Positions 12,193-25,480 of a stretch of 64,000 nucleotides of DNA are shown here, piece after piece. Position 1 is the stretch's first letter. Each line of letters begins with the position of its first letter. The position numbers were made by a program, and so were the translations under genes. The notes beneath the pieces are model-generated. The model did not search any database and had not been told where the DNA came from. It worked only from the letters and a program-made list of their open reading frames with translations. Where the stretch lies: the NCBI RefSeq assembly GCF_019578655.1, contig NC_063264.1, positions 6,675,213-6,739,212 of the forward strand, in the 5' to 3' direction. The DNA comes from Ricinus communis (Eukaryota > Streptophyta > Magnoliopsida > Malpighiales > Euphorbiaceae).

Positions 12193-12600
12193 TGTCACGG
12201 GCTTGGTATTTCTATCAACGAACCATGCGATACTAGCTACATTTTTTACACAGACAAGTAAGCTAGTCAGTCTTACTTTTCGAATGCTAGGCAAAATGCT
12301 AGCTAAGATAGCAAGAAGAACAATAGAAAACTTAAGATAGCTTAGAGAGCTTTTAGAAAGAGAAATTGCTTGCTCTGCTATTGAACTTTTGCTTGATTTA
12401 CTTGATGATTACAAATGAAATCTTTAAGCTATATATAGGCTTTCACCTCCTCAATGGACGGTAAGGATCGATTTGATCCAATGGCTAAAATTAAGTATCT
12501 AGAATGTTCTATACAATTCCATACTTTTTTACGTATTCTACAAGCTTTCAGATTATCCTAGATGATTCTAGAATGTTCTAGAATGTACTAGAATCCTCCC
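12193..12600. mobile_element. Possible solo LTR or retrotransposon fragment
   Basis: It begins TGTCACGGGCTTGG at the point where P450 homology ends, and TG-starting LTRs often begin this way. It contains a TATATATAGG promoter-like site near 12432 and a cluster of CTAGAATGTTCTAG-type repeats at 12500-12590 that resemble heat-shock elements, which are common in plant LTRs. The 3' end and target duplication were not found, so the boundaries and class are tentative. Confidence 0.4.
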
Positions 12601-14109
12601 TTGCTTTCTTGGATACTTCTTGGGTCTTTGAACCTTCATGCGAAAAAGGGAAAACGTGCGAGCTGTAACAATATGGATGAAGTTATCAAAATACATATAA
12701 ACGAAGCAAGTCCTGCATGGTTACTATTCAAATATTGCAAACCATATGCAGTTCTTAAAGTCCAACAAGTTCTATATATGCAAATAGCTCCTGAAGAATT
12801 GTGGATAAAGGAATATAATAAATTGACATTCTGTTGCATTTCCTTCATAACCCGATAATGATAACCTTGTGGGAAATGAGAGAGATAACCATTTTGGTGG
12901 CAGGGAAAATCATGTGCAAATGACGGGGAGAGAATTTTGGAACCCTAGAATTTGTATATGGGAAGAAGAACAAAAATAAGGAGAAAAAGATGACTAAGAT
13001 TGGCCACGATGATACAAAATTTTCTTTTCCAATTAATGAATTTTAATTTAAACTAAAACCTATTGATACAGTGAGTCAGTATATTTTTACTAACTTAATT
13101 TTTTTTATTATTTTAATTGATATCGGTGCCATGAAAATAAATTTATCAGATTTTTTTCAGATAATATATTTAATTACAAATAATGTTAGGTATTATTTTG
13201 GAAATTTTTAAAAAATTAAATAAAATTATTCATGGGATGGTATTTTTGGTTAACCACATCCTAGCTATTTGACAATTCTCTGCTATCTTGGCATAAGCTT
13301 CTTGTAATTGTTTCAAAGAGAGGAGGACAGGGTTAGTGGGGTTCTTTTAAGTTTGTTTCTTCTTATTTTTACCCCTTTGGAAGAAGAAAAAAAAAAAAAA
13401 AAGGATAGCCACTTAAAAAGGGTGTGGGAAAATTTTTATCTGGTATAATATATATTTTTATTTATATACTAAATTGATAAACGATTGATATATAATAATT
13501 TATTAGTTTAAATAATTGAGGAACTGAATGTCAAAATTATTCAAAATCTACCCCTTTCTATAATCAATGGCATCAAGAAAAAATCTTTCAATTTTAAACC
13601 TTTCAGCCTCATTCCAATATTTAGGATCTCTTGGAATTGCCCATTAATTAATGAAGGCTTTCACATTAAGGTATTATCATATCCATTATTCTTAATCTTA
13701 TATTCTGTGCCACATTCTCTTGGTATCAAATGGACAGGGGAGGAAGCCTCAAGGTTTCTTTGACTACTGATTTCAGGAACATTAGCTAATGGATTTCAGG
13801 TCCATCCCTTTTTTGTCAAAAACTTTTACCTCAACTTCTTTGCCTTTTTGTTCACCACAATTTAAGTGCGGCTAGTTGTAGATTCATTTTCTAATTTCTA
13901 TTCACAATTAGTTTGACCGGCCTACTAATATATCAGGATTTGATGGGCCACAATAAATTGGGCTTTCACTTATTAATTTTTTCTTAAAGAAAAACAAAAT
14001 AAATAAAGATTATCACTATGCATCTCAATAAAAAAGGGGGAGAAAGAAAAAATATTTTAAAGGGAACAAATAAAATAATAATAAAAAGTATAAATTTTTA
14101 CCATGTGTG
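12601..14109. other. Intergenic DNA, no recognised gene
   Basis: An 85-codon open frame at 12601-12858 and its antisense partner show no family features, and I do not call a gene. A poly-A run lies at 13386-13402. Nothing else was recognised. Confidence 0.55.
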
Positions 14110-14500
14110 TTTTTTTTGGTTTTAATTCATTCATTTGGTTTCAGTTGCTTTTAATTCTATTGCCATTCAACTCTTTACCAATTTAGTTTTATCTAATATT
14201 AGTCACGTTAATTTTTATAAAGTTTAGAGAGAAAATATTTTCATTATTTAAGTTTTTTTTAATTCTAATCAACTCCGATGAGTTTTGAATGATCTCACAA
14301 TACTCTAAAATTCTAAATTTTTTCATTTACGCGATAAGACTAATTTTATAGTTTCGAAATTTAATTTTTAAAATTATTAATGGTGTTAATAAATTTAGAT
14401 ATAAATTACTATCAATATAGTTTTCATGATACTAAAGTGTTACAACGTAAATAATAAGACATCTTGTGTCAAAAGATTAAACCACATTATCAGATTTTAT
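14110..14500 (+). repeat. Dispersed repeat, copy 2
   Basis: It matches the repeat at 2760-3720 in the same orientation but without that copy's 500-bp insert. It therefore shows the uninterrupted form of the family. Non-coding; family unknown. Confidence 0.6.
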
Positions 14501-16744
14501 ATTTTTAACAAAATAATATTTATCTTGTGTTTGGTTATATAACCATTATCTTATTGTGTTTAGTTATATGACAAGTAATATAAAAGAAATGGAAGAAAAT
14601 TAATTAAATTTTATATTTCTTTATTAAAATTATAGGCATAAAAATAGTAATTAGTTAAATTTTAATGTCTTTAATGAGTACAACTTTGGCATCTAAAATT
14701 CGGATGTCAAAAGAAAAGAATTTGTTCTCCTTCTATTTTTTAAAATTTTTTAATAATAAAATGTGATTAGAAATAGTTTTTTTATTTTATTTTCTTTTTA
14801 TTACTTTCCCGCAATGAATAATATAGTTTTCTCTATAATTTTATTTTTAAAACTTTCTATGATTAACTTTCCGATGCTTTGATGGATCAAAGTAAATTAT
14901 ATATTGATTGCCATGGATATATCTTATACAAACTAAAATTGAAACGATATAGAGAAAATGTAGATTTTTTCTTTCTAAAATGTAACTTTCTTTAATTCAA
15001 AGATTGAATTTTTTTAATCTAAAACATATATATTGTAATATTGATTACAAATGCTAAATCTCATATGTTAGATAATTAATTTTTTCATATTAAATATGAG
15101 AAACTTAACAATCTGTTTTGTTTTTCAAAATGAAAAATTCCTTATTTTAAAATTTAAAAATAAAATAGAAGTTAAAAATTATGCATTGTTATGAATAAAA
15201 TTTCTCTAAATTTCTCTTTTACTTCTCGTTGAGATTTTAATAGATTTTTATTTTTGAAAACTCATATTTATTTTTTTCAAATTTTCCTGTATTATTATCT
15301 TTATTTCATTTTACTATATTATCCATCTTAAAAGATATAAAAAATGATGAAACTTTAGAAGTTAAAAATTATTTACTAATAATATTTTCTTATATTCACA
15401 CATATAAAAAATTAATTAAAAGTTTTTAAATTAATTTTAAAAGGGCTTTATAAGAAAAATATAAATTTAAAATGAAACATTAATGAATTGATTTGAGCAA
15501 ACAACCCAATCATATATATACTTCTAGATTTCATTAGAAAGTTTATTTGAATAATCTTTTTTTTTTTTATGTTGGTAAGCATAATTGTCGGTTTGAGTAT
15601 TTATCAAATGTAAACATGATTATTATTACTTTAAATATTTATCAAATAAGTAATAAATAAAATATAATGAGTATATAATGTGAATTTGGTAATTTTATTT
15701 TAAAAAATTATTCTCTTGATAAAAAAATAGTATTCATATTGTAAGATAAAAAAATCTAAAACTGGTATTAGTTTAATACAACAATGAAATGAAGTTTGTT
15801 ATTTTGTATATAATATTATGTGGAATAATGTTTAAAGTAAAAGAAAAAGAATGAAGAAAATAATTAAATTTATTTTTAAATTATTAAATAATAGATAAAT
15901 AATAGTATGTGAAAATCAATAAAATTCTATCAATGTTTATAAAAGTATTTTTAATTAAAATCTGCGAAAGTCATTCATTAAATTATAAACTCCGTAAAAA
16001 TTATTAAAAATTCAAAAATTCTTTAAAAGTAATTCATTTAAAATAAATTATAAAGTCTTTAAAAATTTTAATTAAATATACCGTCGGAAAAAAGTAACTG
16101 ATTTTTTTTAACTTACGTGTAAAGTGAAAGTGAATTATTAAGGTAGGCCAAAAGGAGTATATTTTAAAATTAGAACCTATTAATATCTATTAGAGCTAAT
16201 TATAGATCAGTCAAATAAACCTGTGATATTTCAAGTTTTAATTGAAATCTCATCTTTTTTATTTTATACCAATTGTTTCTTTTTTAAATTAAAAAATTTT
16301 AAATATTTATTAGTTTTATATATCCAATACAATATTTATTTTTTTATTTTATTTTTATATTGGAATAGATAATTATAAATTTTATAATATCTATAGAAGA
16401 ATAATTTAGTATTTTAGATAGTTTTTTTCAAATAAAGTACTAAAAAATAACAATTAGTATGAAATAGAGAAAGTATTAAATACAATTACCAATAAATTAC
16501 CAATATAATACTGGAATAAATCAAGAAGACAAATTTAGTTATTATTTTCTTTTTTTAATTAGACATAAGTTTTATAATTTTTATGGACAAATATAAGTTC
16601 AGAATAATTTTTTACTGGCAGAATTATCTATTAAAAGTAAGTTTAAGAATAAAAATGTCTATAAGAATATACTTTTTTAGAATGGATTTACTAAATAATT
16701 ACCAAAAGTTCTACAAATATAAAACTTTATAATAGAATATACTG
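14501..16744. other. Very AT-rich intergenic DNA
   Basis: I see only AT-rich sequence with many short A/T runs, and no gene, RNA or bounded repeat. Confidence 0.55.
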
Positions 16745-19191
16745 TTTTAATATTAATTTTACTTTATTCTTTTTTATTATTAAAAATGACAAGGTATCTC
16801 TGAACCAAATATTTTATTTTTTTTAAGTATGATATTTTTACAATAAAATAATTTTTGACCAATTATTTTCAGAAATAAACTTTTAGAGCGGCCAACGTTA
16901 ATTTGATCAAACTGATTCAATGAGTAAATATAATAATATATAAATAGATAAATTCAAAATAAATAAAATAAATGGGACATTATTTATTGTTTATTTATAA
17001 AATACTAAAAAATATAGCAATACTCAAAATGTTTATTTTATTATTGATTTGTAGTTTGATGGGCAAGGAATGGAGTGAAAGAACTTTTCTCATAATGGCA
17101 TGGACAATTGACAAAGACAATTGTGAGGGAGGCCACACATTAAGAAAATGCAACCATTATTATGGATTTCCGACCAAGTTTCTCCACCCCATTTTTAAAG
17201 CGATCGGACCACTAATGCACCATTTTTGTTTTCATTCGACTGTTGTCATATGTTTGATAGCGAAAATATAATTAAAATATAAATGAAACTTCAGATTAAT
17301 CAGTTGCAGAACTTCAATTAATTGAGATAAAACATAAGTTTTAATTTTCCATTATAAATATAAAATTACAATATTAAAAATAAACTACATTGACAAATTA
17401 AATAAATAAATCAACTAATTCTCCCTAAGATTTAATAAATTGACTAAAATGGTTCATTTTCAGAAACATTGGGATCTACATCAGTTTATTTATTTATATT
17501 TTTTTGGTGGACACGTCGGTTTATTCTAGCCTATGCACAGCAAGACGTGACCAATAAGTATATGCATTCATTCATGGAATAGTAATAATTAAATAAATAA
17601 CAGCGTTCATACGTTCATAATACGATAAAATAATAACTCAAAAGGAAAAAAAGGATAGAACAAAAAGTAACATAAGAACTACTTTTTTTTTTTTTCCCAT
17701 TGTTATAATTTGGTTAAGGTTTGAAATTTAAATTTTAAATATGTAATTATATTAAAATTTTTAATATATTATCATCCGTAAAATTTTTATTCGAAACGTT
17801 ATATAAATTAAATCTAGATATAATAAAAGATGCTTTTTTATATAATAAATATATTACTTTATATCCTAATATTAAATGATTTATACATATTATATTATTT
17901 AAATTAGTAAATATATATTAATTATATATCGATTTAATATGTGAAAAAATATATACATCTAAACTAAATAAGAAATTTTCTTTGTTTATTTATTATTTAA
18001 GTTGTTTTAGATTCTCTGAGATATGTTTGATTACATTGTCAATTTTATTATTTAATATTAAAAGTAATATAAAAAAAAGCGATAGTAACAATAAATTTTT
18101 ATAAAGAAAAAGTGATAACAGTAATTAAGATTAAATATTTTAATACTAGTAGTTTCTCTATTTTTAATAATTGCTTTTAACATCTCTCTCGTTTGAAGAA
18201 ATTAATTAATTGTATCATTCTCTCATATTTTTTATTAGTCAACCGTTATTTTTATAAACATAAATATTTTAATATCTCTAGATTTTTATCAAATTGTACT
18301 AATAGGTCCGTTTGTTTTCAATAATTAATTTTAATATTCCTTTCATAAATATTAAAATAATTAGTTATAATCTAAATTTTTTAAATAAAAGATATAAATT
18401 CTATTAGACTAACACTTATATACTTAAATTTAAATACTTCAATGTTTAAAAGTTAAAACTATAAATTATTATAGAAATTTAAAGAAATCAAGATTTACAC
18501 TAAGATATTTTAACTAAAAAAATACCTTATATAAAATTATATAAAAATATTTTGTAAGGTAATATTTTTTATAATTAATCAAGTTAGTTAATATTAATTT
18601 AAGATAAAAACCTTCTAATTTAATTATATTTTTTAAAATATTAATAAACTGTAAAAGAATTATATATATAAAGTTTGAAATAGACTATCACGGACGATAC
18701 TAATATACTAATATTACTGAATTTAAATTTAAATTTAAATTTTATTTAATATTTACTTTTGATTGAAGGATGTAATAGTTTAACGTAATAAAATAATAAA
18801 AATATTAAATTAATTATAAAAACAGAAAAATTTACCAATATAATATAACAAAAATTCAAGATGTCAAAATATTTAATTCATTATATTTGTTATTTTATTT
18901 ATATTTAACGTCTACTTTTAATTTAAGGATGTAATAGATTAATTGAGTTAAAAAATAAAAATATAAAAATCTACTGGTGCAATTTCACATAATTTAAAAA
19001 TATTAAAATAATTAACCCTAATAATTATGATTTTTAAGATTTACAGTGCATTACAGAAAAGACTCAAGAAAAGATAATAGTAGACAGGATCGACGAGTCG
19101 TTATCATTATCTTCAATCAATGTTCGCATAATAAAGTATAAAAAGTTGAAATGGATTTCGAGGCGCATAAGTATTATAATTGTATAATAAC

Positions 19192-20800
19192 TAGTCATTT
19201 AGTTCTGCAACAATATTATTATTATTATTTTGATTATAAAATTAAGTTGATAGATATAATTTAATAAAAATTTTAATATTTATTTATTTATAATATTTTA
19301 AAAAAATAATAACAAACTAATTATTTTAAATTTTTTTATTTTCTTAAAATTTAAAATCTTATTAATTTAATAATATATAAATTATTTTAAAAGTATTTAT
19401 TAATTAATTTTAGTATTAAATAACTTAATACTACAATTAATATTAATATTTTTAGAATTAAAAATTATTATATAATTAAAAAATAATTTATTATTAAATA
19501 TAATATTAAACATATAATTTAAGATGTTATTTTCTAGAATTAGAATTATTATCTAATTAAAAAACTAATTTATTAGTTAATATAATATTAAAAATAATAA
19601 TATATTATTTTTAGAATAGAATTAGTATCATTATCTTATTATGAAACTATTTATTAGTTAATATAATATTAAAATATAATTAATACGTTATTTTTTACAA
19701 TTAGAATCAATATTTAATTAGGAATGTAGCTTATTAATTAATAGATTAATAAAAATTTGATTATAAAATTATACATAACTTGAAACTTATGTGTCAAAAA
19801 TAATACACATATCAAAATAAAAATTCTATGGGTCAAAAATTAAGCATGTGTCAAACAAATTTTAGGTATTAAAAACTAATATATACTAGTCGTTACATGT
19901 GCGTTGTACGACCGTTATTATTATTTTAATTATAAAATCAAATTGATAGGTACAATTTAATAAAAAAATTAATATTTAATATTGTTTTGTGAATTTTAAA
20001 AAACAATAACAAACTAACTATTTTCAAATGTTTTTAATTTTTAAAATTATTAATGTAATAATATATAAATTATTTCTTAATTATTTTTTAATATTATAAA
20101 TTAACATATCAATATAATTAATATTATTATTTTTAGAATTAAAAATTATTACATAATTAAAAATTTAATTTATTATTAATATAATATTAAAAATATTTTT
20201 TCTATATTAGAAGTATTATTTAATTACAAAACTAACTTATTAGTTAATATAATATTAAAACATACTTAATATATATTTTTAAAATAGATTTAATATCATT
20301 ATCGGATTAGAAAACTATTTATTAGTTAATATAATATTAGAATATAATTAATATGCTACTATTTCTTAGGATAGAATTAGTATTATTATCTGATTAGTTA
20401 ATATAATATTAAAATATAATTAATATGCCATTTTTTAAAATAGATTTAATATCATTATCTGATTGGAAAACTATTTATTAGTTAATATAATATTAGAATT
20501 TAATTAATGTGCTACTATTTCTTAGGATAGAATTAGTATTATTATCTGATTAGAAAATTATTTATTAGTTAATATAATATTAAAATATAATTAATATCAT
20601 ATCTCTTAGGATTAGAGTCGTTGTTAAATTAGGAATGTATTTATTAATCAATAGATTAATATAATAAACTATAAAATTATATATAAATTTAAATTTTACG
20701 TGTTAAAAGTATTACATATATCAAAATAAGATTTCCATATATTAAAAATTAAGTACATATTTAAAAAAAATTTAGAATTTGAGAATTAATATATAGATAA
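19192..20800. repeat. AT-rich insert with internal repeats, copy A only
   Basis: Copy B lacks this segment between its TATAATAATAATG and GGATCATT landmarks. The insert consists of two related units, starting at about 19190 and 19885. Each opens near ACTAGTC followed by an ATTATTATT-TTATAAAAT stretch. Inside each unit a shorter motif built around TTAGTTAATATAATATTA recurs several times at roughly 70-120 bp spacing. No coding sequence or classical terminal repeats were seen. It may be a non-autonomous element that duplicated in tandem. Confidence 0.6.
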
Positions 20801-21137
20801 TAATATATGGCAGGATCATTACCATCTTGTCGTTTACAAGTTATTTTCCAAACCTGAGCCATGCCACTCGATTTTTGATTCCAAGGCTCCAGCCATCCTA
20901 TTGGAAAAGGATTTATAGAAATTAAATTTAAGCATGGGACTGAGGATGAAACTATAAATATATTTAAAGGCTTAATTTGATAGTTAATACGTATTTTAAT
21001 TTAAGTATTTTTTTATTTGTAAGTAATAAGCAAAACTAAACTATAAATTACTGTTATTGATGTTATTTTACATAGAATGGGGTTTTATAACCTCATAAAA
21101 GAATAATAAAATTAAATAGATTAGATATGTTAAATGG

Positions 21138-21797
21138 TGCTTGGTTCAGACGTTTTGTGTAATTCTTAGAGTGTTTTTCATTTAACTATTATATTATAGC
21201 ATTTGGTAAAGATTTAAGAATGAGTAGTTGATAGAGGATTTAATCTCAATCAGTTGATGATTATATTCGCTCTATTTTTAAAGCATTTTCTTATCAATTG
21301 ATAGCTGATTTAATTTTTTTATTTGACAATATTATTCTTATTAAAATTTATTAATAATAATCTATCTTAAGCTGATTTTATATAATTAACTTTTTATAAG
21401 TCATAATAAATTAATATTATTTTGAAATTATATTTTATATTTAAATAACTATAATATTTATAAATATAGTATTTAGAATTTGGAATTTTTTGTTAGTGGG
21501 ATTTGAATTTGAATTCTTAATTTTAAAGTAACTTTCATAGATATTTTTAATAATAAATATAATTAGCTAAATAAAATTAATTATTACATCTTTTTATTAT
21601 TATGAAATGCTTTTATTAATTTGTACTACTTAAAATAATATAATAAAATAAAACATAATTAAATATAAATTATACATTTAATAGTCATTAAAAATATTAA
21701 CAATAACTACTAATAAATTTTTACTAAACGATTTAGTTTGTCAGCTATCAACTATCAGCAATCAATTATTCAATGTATCAATTAGCCAATCCAAACA
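21138..21797. mobile_element. AT-rich terminal-inverted-repeat element (copy A)
   Basis: The ends TGCTTGGTTC and GAT/ATCCAAACA are near-inverted copies of each other and match the ends of the allied element at 32831-33397. The interior also has inverted segments (TATCAATTGATAGCTGA near 21292 and GTCAGCTATCAACTATCAG near 21739). It is non-coding and MITE-like. It sits at the same place in both halves of the segmental duplication, so it was inserted before that event. No clear target duplication is visible. Confidence 0.5.
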
Positions 21798-22410
21798 TGC
21801 ATTTAGAATTATTTTAATTTTTTTATAAAAATGAGAAATACTATATTTTTTGTTTTGTTAATTCTTACAAATTAAGCTCTCAAAAATCCACAATTATTAT
21901 ATCTACAAGGAAAAAAAGACAAATCTAAGTGGATTTTCCCTATTAGAAAAAGTTAAAAGCCAATTGCTTTGCCTTGTCATATTTGGCATTATTAACAATT
22001 ATTGCAAAATTATAAAAGCTCGAAGAAAAACAAAGAAGGTTAGCAATTTTTCTTTTGCCTTTAGATATAGAGTCCTTATATCCTGCTGCATTCTGGACCA
22101 CATTACTAGCCAAGTATAATACGTATATTTGAATTTTGATGCCTATTTTTTTAATTTATGTTCATTAAGTCGGTACTAAATATTTATTAGCTTATACTTA
22201 TTAGATAAATATTGGATGTTCATTGTTTAAACGTTAAATATTAATTTTATTTTATTAAAAATATATTTATAGTAAAATATAAAAATTTGTAGGATAACCT
22301 TAACTTGATGTTTTCTTTGTCTACTAACTCGTAAAAATAATTTATATTATGTCTATGTTATGTATGTCTATTTGAATAATTTAATAAATATGGTATGCAA
22401 TTGTTCTTAG

Positions 22411-23200
22411 AAGCGTCTAGTGGAGAGAAGAAGTATTGAGTGTATGACATAGCTGTTAGGGCTCCTGACTTCAACAACAGTTCCTCCTCTTCTACTGCTG
22501 CATTTCTAGATTCTGAGATCCAGCATATGCGAGACGCTATTCGCTAGGAGTTGCAGCAAGAGCTGTAATAGCAGATGGAGGAGCAGTGGGTAGAGGCACT
22601 AGAGGAGCAGTGACAACTATGGAGGCACAATAGTCGCAATGGAGTGGCAGATGCAAAAGCAAATGGAGGACATGTGACGCCTCATTGCAGAGATAATACG
22701 TTTCGACTAGCTTGCACCTTTACAGATCCTCCTTCACTCGCCTCTGATCTTGATCATTGATCTATTGGCTATTAACTACAGACTGCTTTTATATTTTTTT
22801 TATTTTATTCATAGTTTTATACATTCTATATACTTTATGATATTATATTTTGTATTCAAGTTTTTTTATTGATTTATATATAATTTTTCTCATTTTTCAT
22901 TTAATTTCTCTATAATATTCATTTTATTAACACTAATAATAAATAAATAAATAATATTTATATATTAAAAAATCAGAAACATGGCGATGGAAAAAAATTA
23001 AATATTACTTTTCTGAAAAATATATTAGCGTTGGAAATATAATTCGCCGCTAAATAATAGCGCAAGTGAGGGACTTTTTCGTTGCATATTAGCGACGGAG
23101 TATATGTCTAGGAGTTAGTAAGGAAAAGTCTGTCGTTATATTAATGGCATTATCGATAGACGGTAATCTTAGCTAGGGACAGTCTGATTTCCTTTTTCAA
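22411..23200 (+). mobile_element. CACTA-like transposon remnant (copy A side)
   Basis: At 22460-22660 a broken frame encodes an S-rich segment, then a coiled-coil rich in Q and E (EIQHMRDAIR, QMEEQWVEALEEQ) like the tail of plant CACTA transposase-24 proteins, with several stops. From about 23020 to 23180 repeated TTAGCGRCGG-type motifs resemble CACTA subterminal repeats. Terminal CACTA sequence was not found. A segment reading TTAGCTAGGGACAGTC recurs as TTAGTTAGGGACAGTC near 34049, so the same element family flanks copy B. Confidence 0.5.
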
Positions 23201-23849
23201 GAAAAGGGTTATTAGATAACATAAAAGTAATAGTAACCATAATCATGAAAACATGTTTTATTAGACAGCATATGTGTGCTGCCATCACTCAAAGTAGTAG
23301 CTTTGGATATCTTTTAAGAACATTTAGAGGCTCGTTTTGGTTGAATCTTTATTTGATTTTAAATTCAGTGTTGACGTAGCCCAAATTAGTATTCCACAGC
23401 AAAAATAATTTATATAATCACTAATAACAAAAGTTGCTTGCACTTTTGTTTTTGTTTTTGTTTTTAAAGAAAGCATGTGTGTCGCCCAAGTAAAGATGCC
23501 TGCTACCATATCAATACAATGTCCAAGTCAAATCCAAATATAATTAAAATTGTGGTCAAGGGCATATCTGCTTTTCATTTCCACAATGTGTACCACACAA
23601 TATTTTTAATATTAGAAAATTAATTTTCCTTTTCTTTTACTTTATTCCTTTCTATTATTAAAAATGACAAGATATCTTTGAACCATATATTTTTTAAAAA
23701 ATATTTCATTTTTTGGAAGTATATAATAATTTTACAGTAAAATAACTTTTGACCAATCATCTTCTGAAATAAACTTTTAGAATGGTCAAGGAAAAAGAAA
23801 ATTTTCCATCACAAATTAATTTCATTAAACTGATTCGACCAAAATATAT

Positions 23850-24163
23850 TATTGTCTCTCAAAACCAAAAAGGGGGTTGGATCGATGACTTAAAATCACA
23901 AAGAATAGATAGTGTAAGTTTTTGAGTTACACAGAACTAAACAAATATAAGACAGAGAGTTAGAGTTAGGAAGATTGAGACAAATAGCTTAATAGCAGTT
24001 CGAGAACTATCCACCTTACGTCCACTCCTCAAGAACATACTTGAATATTTTATTATAAATAACCCTTGGATTTTACAAGCTTACCTAACAATTTGGTGAT
24101 TTAACAGGCTAATACTAAACATCTTTCCTTAGTGTATCAATCCATCACTAAGTCCCTTTACCA
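23850..24163. repeat. Left part of an older unclassified repeat
   Basis: This segment has no match in copy A of the segmental duplication. Together with 26275-26845 and 28514-28870 it appears to be one older insertion, into which the LTR element and hAT element were later placed. It holds no frame that I recognise and its class is unknown. Confidence 0.4.
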
Positions 24164-24168
24164 TTGAG

Positions 24169-24980
24169 TGATAGGAAATCATCATCTTAGCAACCACACA
24201 TCCCAATAACTAATGAGTTATGATCCATATGGAATGCAAGAAAAAACCCTCCAATCAAGATGATTCCAAAACCCAAGGATCTCCTCAAGTGAAGTTAGGA
24301 AAAACTAGTTCCAACACTGAAACTGGCACTTGAATTCAACTCCAAACGCCACAAACCAAATATGATTTGATAAGTTATGAATCAAACAAAAGTTTTAGTC
24401 AGAGAACGCCACAAACTAAAAATAGTTTGATAAGTTCAAAGTTCATGCAATAACTTAAGCAAAAACACTCACAAAGAGCAAATAAAGATTATCATTCAAA
24501 ATTCTATGTTTACTGATTTGGCTTTGATGTTTATAGCCAAAACAAGACAAGAAACCTAAATGGATGTCTTTTGAGCTTCCCACGTTTTCCCCTTTAATTC
24601 CCCTTAAAAATCGTTAAAATGGCTGTTTCTTTACATTGATAGCACTCATTTTGTAACTCCCAAATGACAACTAAACATGTGCACTCATTTGTAACTCCAC
24701 ACAACACACATATAACTCACACCTAATAAAATAATCCTTAATTAAATAAAAATAAACTAAAATAATTACTTAAGCTAAAACCCAAAAGATAAGAACCCAT
24801 ATAAATATGAATTAAGCCTAAAGGCCTAATCATAGCCAAGTGGCTTTTATTCTTCAAAATGGATTGAATGCTTCATTATAAAGTTGGACTCTTATTTTCA
24901 TACATGAGTTGCATTTCCATTTTGGACCTTTTGGTGCATGCCTTTGCAATGGAATCTCATGGCAGCCTTGATTCATATCA
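24169..24980 (-). repeat. 3' LTR of the 24.2-26.3 kb retrotransposon
   Basis: Full-length LTR of 812 bp. On the minus strand it begins TGATATGAATCAAGG and ends GATTTCCTATCA. Its first and last parts match the other LTR closely, while its middle (about 24290-24780) is missing from that LTR. Confidence 0.9.
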
Positions 24981-24994
24981 TTCCCCCTTTCTTG
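24981..24994 (-). other. Polypurine tract of the LTR retrotransposon
   Basis: On the minus strand the sequence is CAAGAAAGGGGGAA, directly next to the TG start of the 3' LTR. This is the position and composition expected for plus-strand priming in reverse transcription. Confidence 0.85.
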
Positions 24995-25480
24995 AAAGAA
25001 AATTCGTTCTCGAATTTTGCCCAAATATTGCGAAAGAAATAAAAATATAATATCAAACAGTAATAGAATGCCATCATCAACCTGCAATTCCTTCGCAATA
25101 GTGATTAGAGGATCTTTAAAACAAATAATATTTTTAGTACTAATAAATCCAACATGCTCAAAAGGTTCAACAGCTTCATTATTCACTAATTGAATCTTTG
25201 CTTCTTCATTAACAACAAACTCTTCATTGTTGAATTTATTTAGAGGTAGCAAATCATTGTCTTCCTCGCCATCTTCAATTATCACGTCTTCAGAATCTAT
25301 ATTGACTTCAGTAGAGCAATTTACCTCATCTACTACATTATTGTTAGTCTTCAATGATGACTTAGAATCTTCTTTATCTTTGAGATGCTTAAGAAATGTA
25401 TTAGTCAACATATTAAACTCTTCAAGCCCATGCTTAAATGCTTCAAAACTGATTCTTAAAAATTTGTTCTTCCTTGACAA
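24995..25480 (-). pseudogene. Retrotransposon internal coding remnant
   Basis: The minus-strand open frame covers most of the internal region and continues into the 3' LTR, ending at 24854. It begins without an ATG. It carries an acidic middle section (EDVIIEDGEEDNDLLP) and ends near the polypurine tract with IRERIFFQERGND, reminiscent of the C-terminus of gypsy polyproteins (SRTNxLxxGGND). No protease, reverse transcriptase or integrase motif is present, so these were deleted. The origin of the acidic section is unknown. Confidence 0.5.

Larger units (their letters stand above)
16745..22410 (+). repeat. Segmental duplication, copy A
   Basis: Ordered blocks match copy B (23606-33990) in the same orientation. 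Examples are 16780-16900 with 23650-23785, 16940-17065 with 28890-28980, 17110-17270 with 31180-31340, 17380-17580 with 31450-31655, 19060-19190 with 32350-32510, and 20810-22410 with 32520-33990. Divergence is visible, so the event is not recent. No gene is supported inside; the 99-codon frame at 16972-17271 overlaps a conserved block but is not open in copy B. A 1.6-kb AT-rich insert splits this copy. Confidence 0.8.

Noticed and set aside
12601..12858. 85-codon frame next to the P450 scrap as a P450 exon or new gene
   Set aside because: Translation in all frames gave no P450 motif, and an antisense frame of similar length shows that openness is not informative here.
16972..17271. 99-codon open frame as a host gene
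   Set aside because: The counterpart in copy B is not open over the same span, there is no start context or domain, and the region is part of a decayed duplication.
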